A DNA stretch of 5,757 nucleotides from Phycisphaerales bacterium (GTDB taxonomy: Bacteria; Planctomycetota; Phycisphaerae; Phycisphaerales; UBA1924). The position numbers and the translations under genes were made by a program. Position 1 is the stretch's first letter. Each line of letters opens with the position of its first letter. The stretch is from assembly GCA_019747615.1 (NCBI GenBank), contig JAIEQQ010000014.1:1-5757 (forward strand), written 5' to 3'. The notes beneath the pieces were generated by a model, which saw only the letters and a program-made list of their open reading frames with translations, did not search any database and was not told the origin of the DNA. This document shows, piece after piece, positions 5,094-5,757 of this stretch.

Positions 5094-5179
5094 CGCCGAG
5101 AGCGCGGCCGGGACCATGTGCCGTGCGACCCTCGATTGCGAGCTGCTTATGCGGCTTTCTTCGTGGTCATGTTCGCGTT

Positions 5180-5400
5180 CCCCCGGGCCTCCCCTCTGTG
5201 TCCCCCCGCGTCCTCTGCGTACTCAAAGTCTTGAAGTGTCTCCACGCCCAAGGCAAAACCCGGAGCTTGCGCTCCGGGCTCCCTTGCATTTGAAGAGACC
5301 GCACACGACGCCACGGCACCGACCTGAAAACAGGTCGGTGGCACGTGCATCCCTCGATCCCCGGATCCCTCGATCCCTTGCTCCCTTCCCCCGCCCGTCC
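5180..5400 (-). repeat. Composite intergenic repeat, copy 2 (inverted, with extra hairpin)
   Basis: This is the inverted partner of 3905-4047. Read on the minus strand it has a G-rich tract with two AGGGATCGAGGGAT-like units (about 5384-5349), an extra hairpin (5340-5317), a hairpin CCCGGAGC-GCAA-GCTCCGGG (5278-5259) followed directly by TTTT, the block GAGTACGCAGAGGACGC (5224-5208), and a G-rich tail. The second hairpin plus its T-run could act as a minus-strand terminator, though no minus-strand gene ends here. With 5051-5160 it accounts for the 391-bp gap before the CNNM gene. The open frames across it are spurious. Boundaries are approximate. Confidence 0.75.
5317..5340. repeat. Perfect 10-bp hairpin with AAAA/TTTT loop inside repeat copy 2
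   Basis: CACCGACCTG (5317-5326) and CAGGTCGGTG (5331-5340) pair perfectly around AAAA. The module is absent from copy 1, where the G-rich tract runs directly into the GCAA hairpin, so it appears to be an insertion or a separate mobile unit. Confidence 0.7.
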
Positions 5401-5441
5401 CCCCCCCCCGGCGCCCGCCGATTTCATACCATGCCCGCCGC

Positions 5442-5757
5442 ATGCTGATCCCCAACCTCATCCTTGCTGCGATCATCGTCCTCAATGGCGTCTTTGCGAT
5501 GTCTGAGCTGGCGATGATGACCAGCCGCCAGAGCCGCCTTCAGCAATCCGCCCGCGATGGCAGCCGCGGGGCCGCGGTTGCGGTCGCCCTGGCCCGCGAG
5601 CCCACGCGGTTCCTCTCCACTGTGCAAGTCTGCATCACGCTGATCGGGATTCTGGCCGGCGCGTTTGGCGAGGCCCAGATCTCCGATCGCCTGGCGGTCC
5701 ACATCGCGCAGGTACCCGAGCTTGCGCGATACGCCCAGCCGATCGCCTTGGTCATCG
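5442..5757 (+). CDS. CNNM/DUF21-domain membrane protein (CorC/HlyC family), N-terminal 105 residues
   Basis: The frame runs open from the ATG at 5442 off the window edge. It starts MLIPNLILAAIIVLNGVFAM, a first transmembrane helix, then SELAMMTSRQSRLQQSARDG, the SE(L/M)A...R motif typical of CNNM (DUF21) proteins. A short basic helix (AREPTRFLSTVQVCITLIGI) leads into the second membrane segment, then LAGAFGEAQISDRL. Full-length members continue with more helices, CBS domains and a CorC_HlyC C-terminal domain, and are linked to Mg2+/Co2+ export at the inner membrane. Those parts lie outside the window. No ribosome binding site is visible; CATACC/TACCAT at 5425-5432 may be a -10 near the start. 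A 5-codon frame at 5431-5448 overlaps the start out of frame. The name hemolysin, often attached to this family, is not evidence of toxicity. Confidence 0.88.
   Translation, partial: MLIPNLILAAIIVLNGVFAMSELAMMTSRQSRLQQSARDGSRGAAVAVALAREPTRFLSTVQVCITLIGILAGAFGEAQISDRLAVHIAQVPELARYAQPIALVI

Noticed and set aside
3871..5400. CRISPR array or integron-like attachment array
   Set aside because: There are only two repeat copies, in inverted orientation and with a gene between them. There are no regular spacers, cas genes or integrase.
5147..5485. Minus-strand 112-codon frame ending MTTKKAA
   Set aside because: It consists of repeat copy 2, the C-tract and the start of the CNNM gene read backwards. 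No independent coding signal is visible.

Overview
The window is 5.76 kb of high-GC bacterial DNA with seven protein genes, two of them cut by the window edges. No RNA gene, CRISPR array, insertion sequence or phage gene is visible. The high GC, the scarcity of Shine-Dalgarno sequences before several genes, the -10-like hexamers lying almost on top of start codons, and the dispersed G-rich intergenic repeats (spurious translation containing EPGAQAP...EYAEDAG) suggest a planctomycete, perhaps of the Phycisphaerae type. That assignment is inference and only moderately supported.

Left part (1-1735), all minus strand: the N-terminus of a small membrane protein (1-159); a 194-residue protein of unrecognised family (238-822); and a tight two-gene operon (1085-1735). 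The operon encodes a four-helix membrane protein with a DERDR loop and, 3 bp after its stop, a 75-residue XRE-type helix-turn-helix regulator. A hairpin at 1001-1022 may end this operon. The AT-rich stretch in front of it (about 1760-1830) holds a good sigma-70-like promoter flanked and overlapped by inverted repeats of a TTGACA/TGTCAA-type half-site. This looks like an autoregulatory operator region.

Right part (1966-5757), all plus strand: a lipoprotein with a YCII-related domain and a second, degenerate copy of it; a class III Old Yellow Enzyme flavin oxidoreductase (YqjM/XenA-like), 53 bp downstream and possibly co-transcribed; a DUF1963/YwqG-family protein; and the N-terminal part of a CNNM/DUF21 (CorC/HlyC-type) membrane transporter.

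The DUF1963 gene is bracketed by two inverted copies of a composite non-coding repeat (about 3871-4047 and 5180-5400). Each has a G-rich short-repeat tract, a GCAA-loop hairpin and a shared GAGTACGCAGAGGACGC block. The second copy carries an additional perfect 10-bp hairpin module. No complete new defence or metabolic system is evident. The most unusual signals are the modular repeats, the operator cluster and the tandem-YCII lipoprotein.
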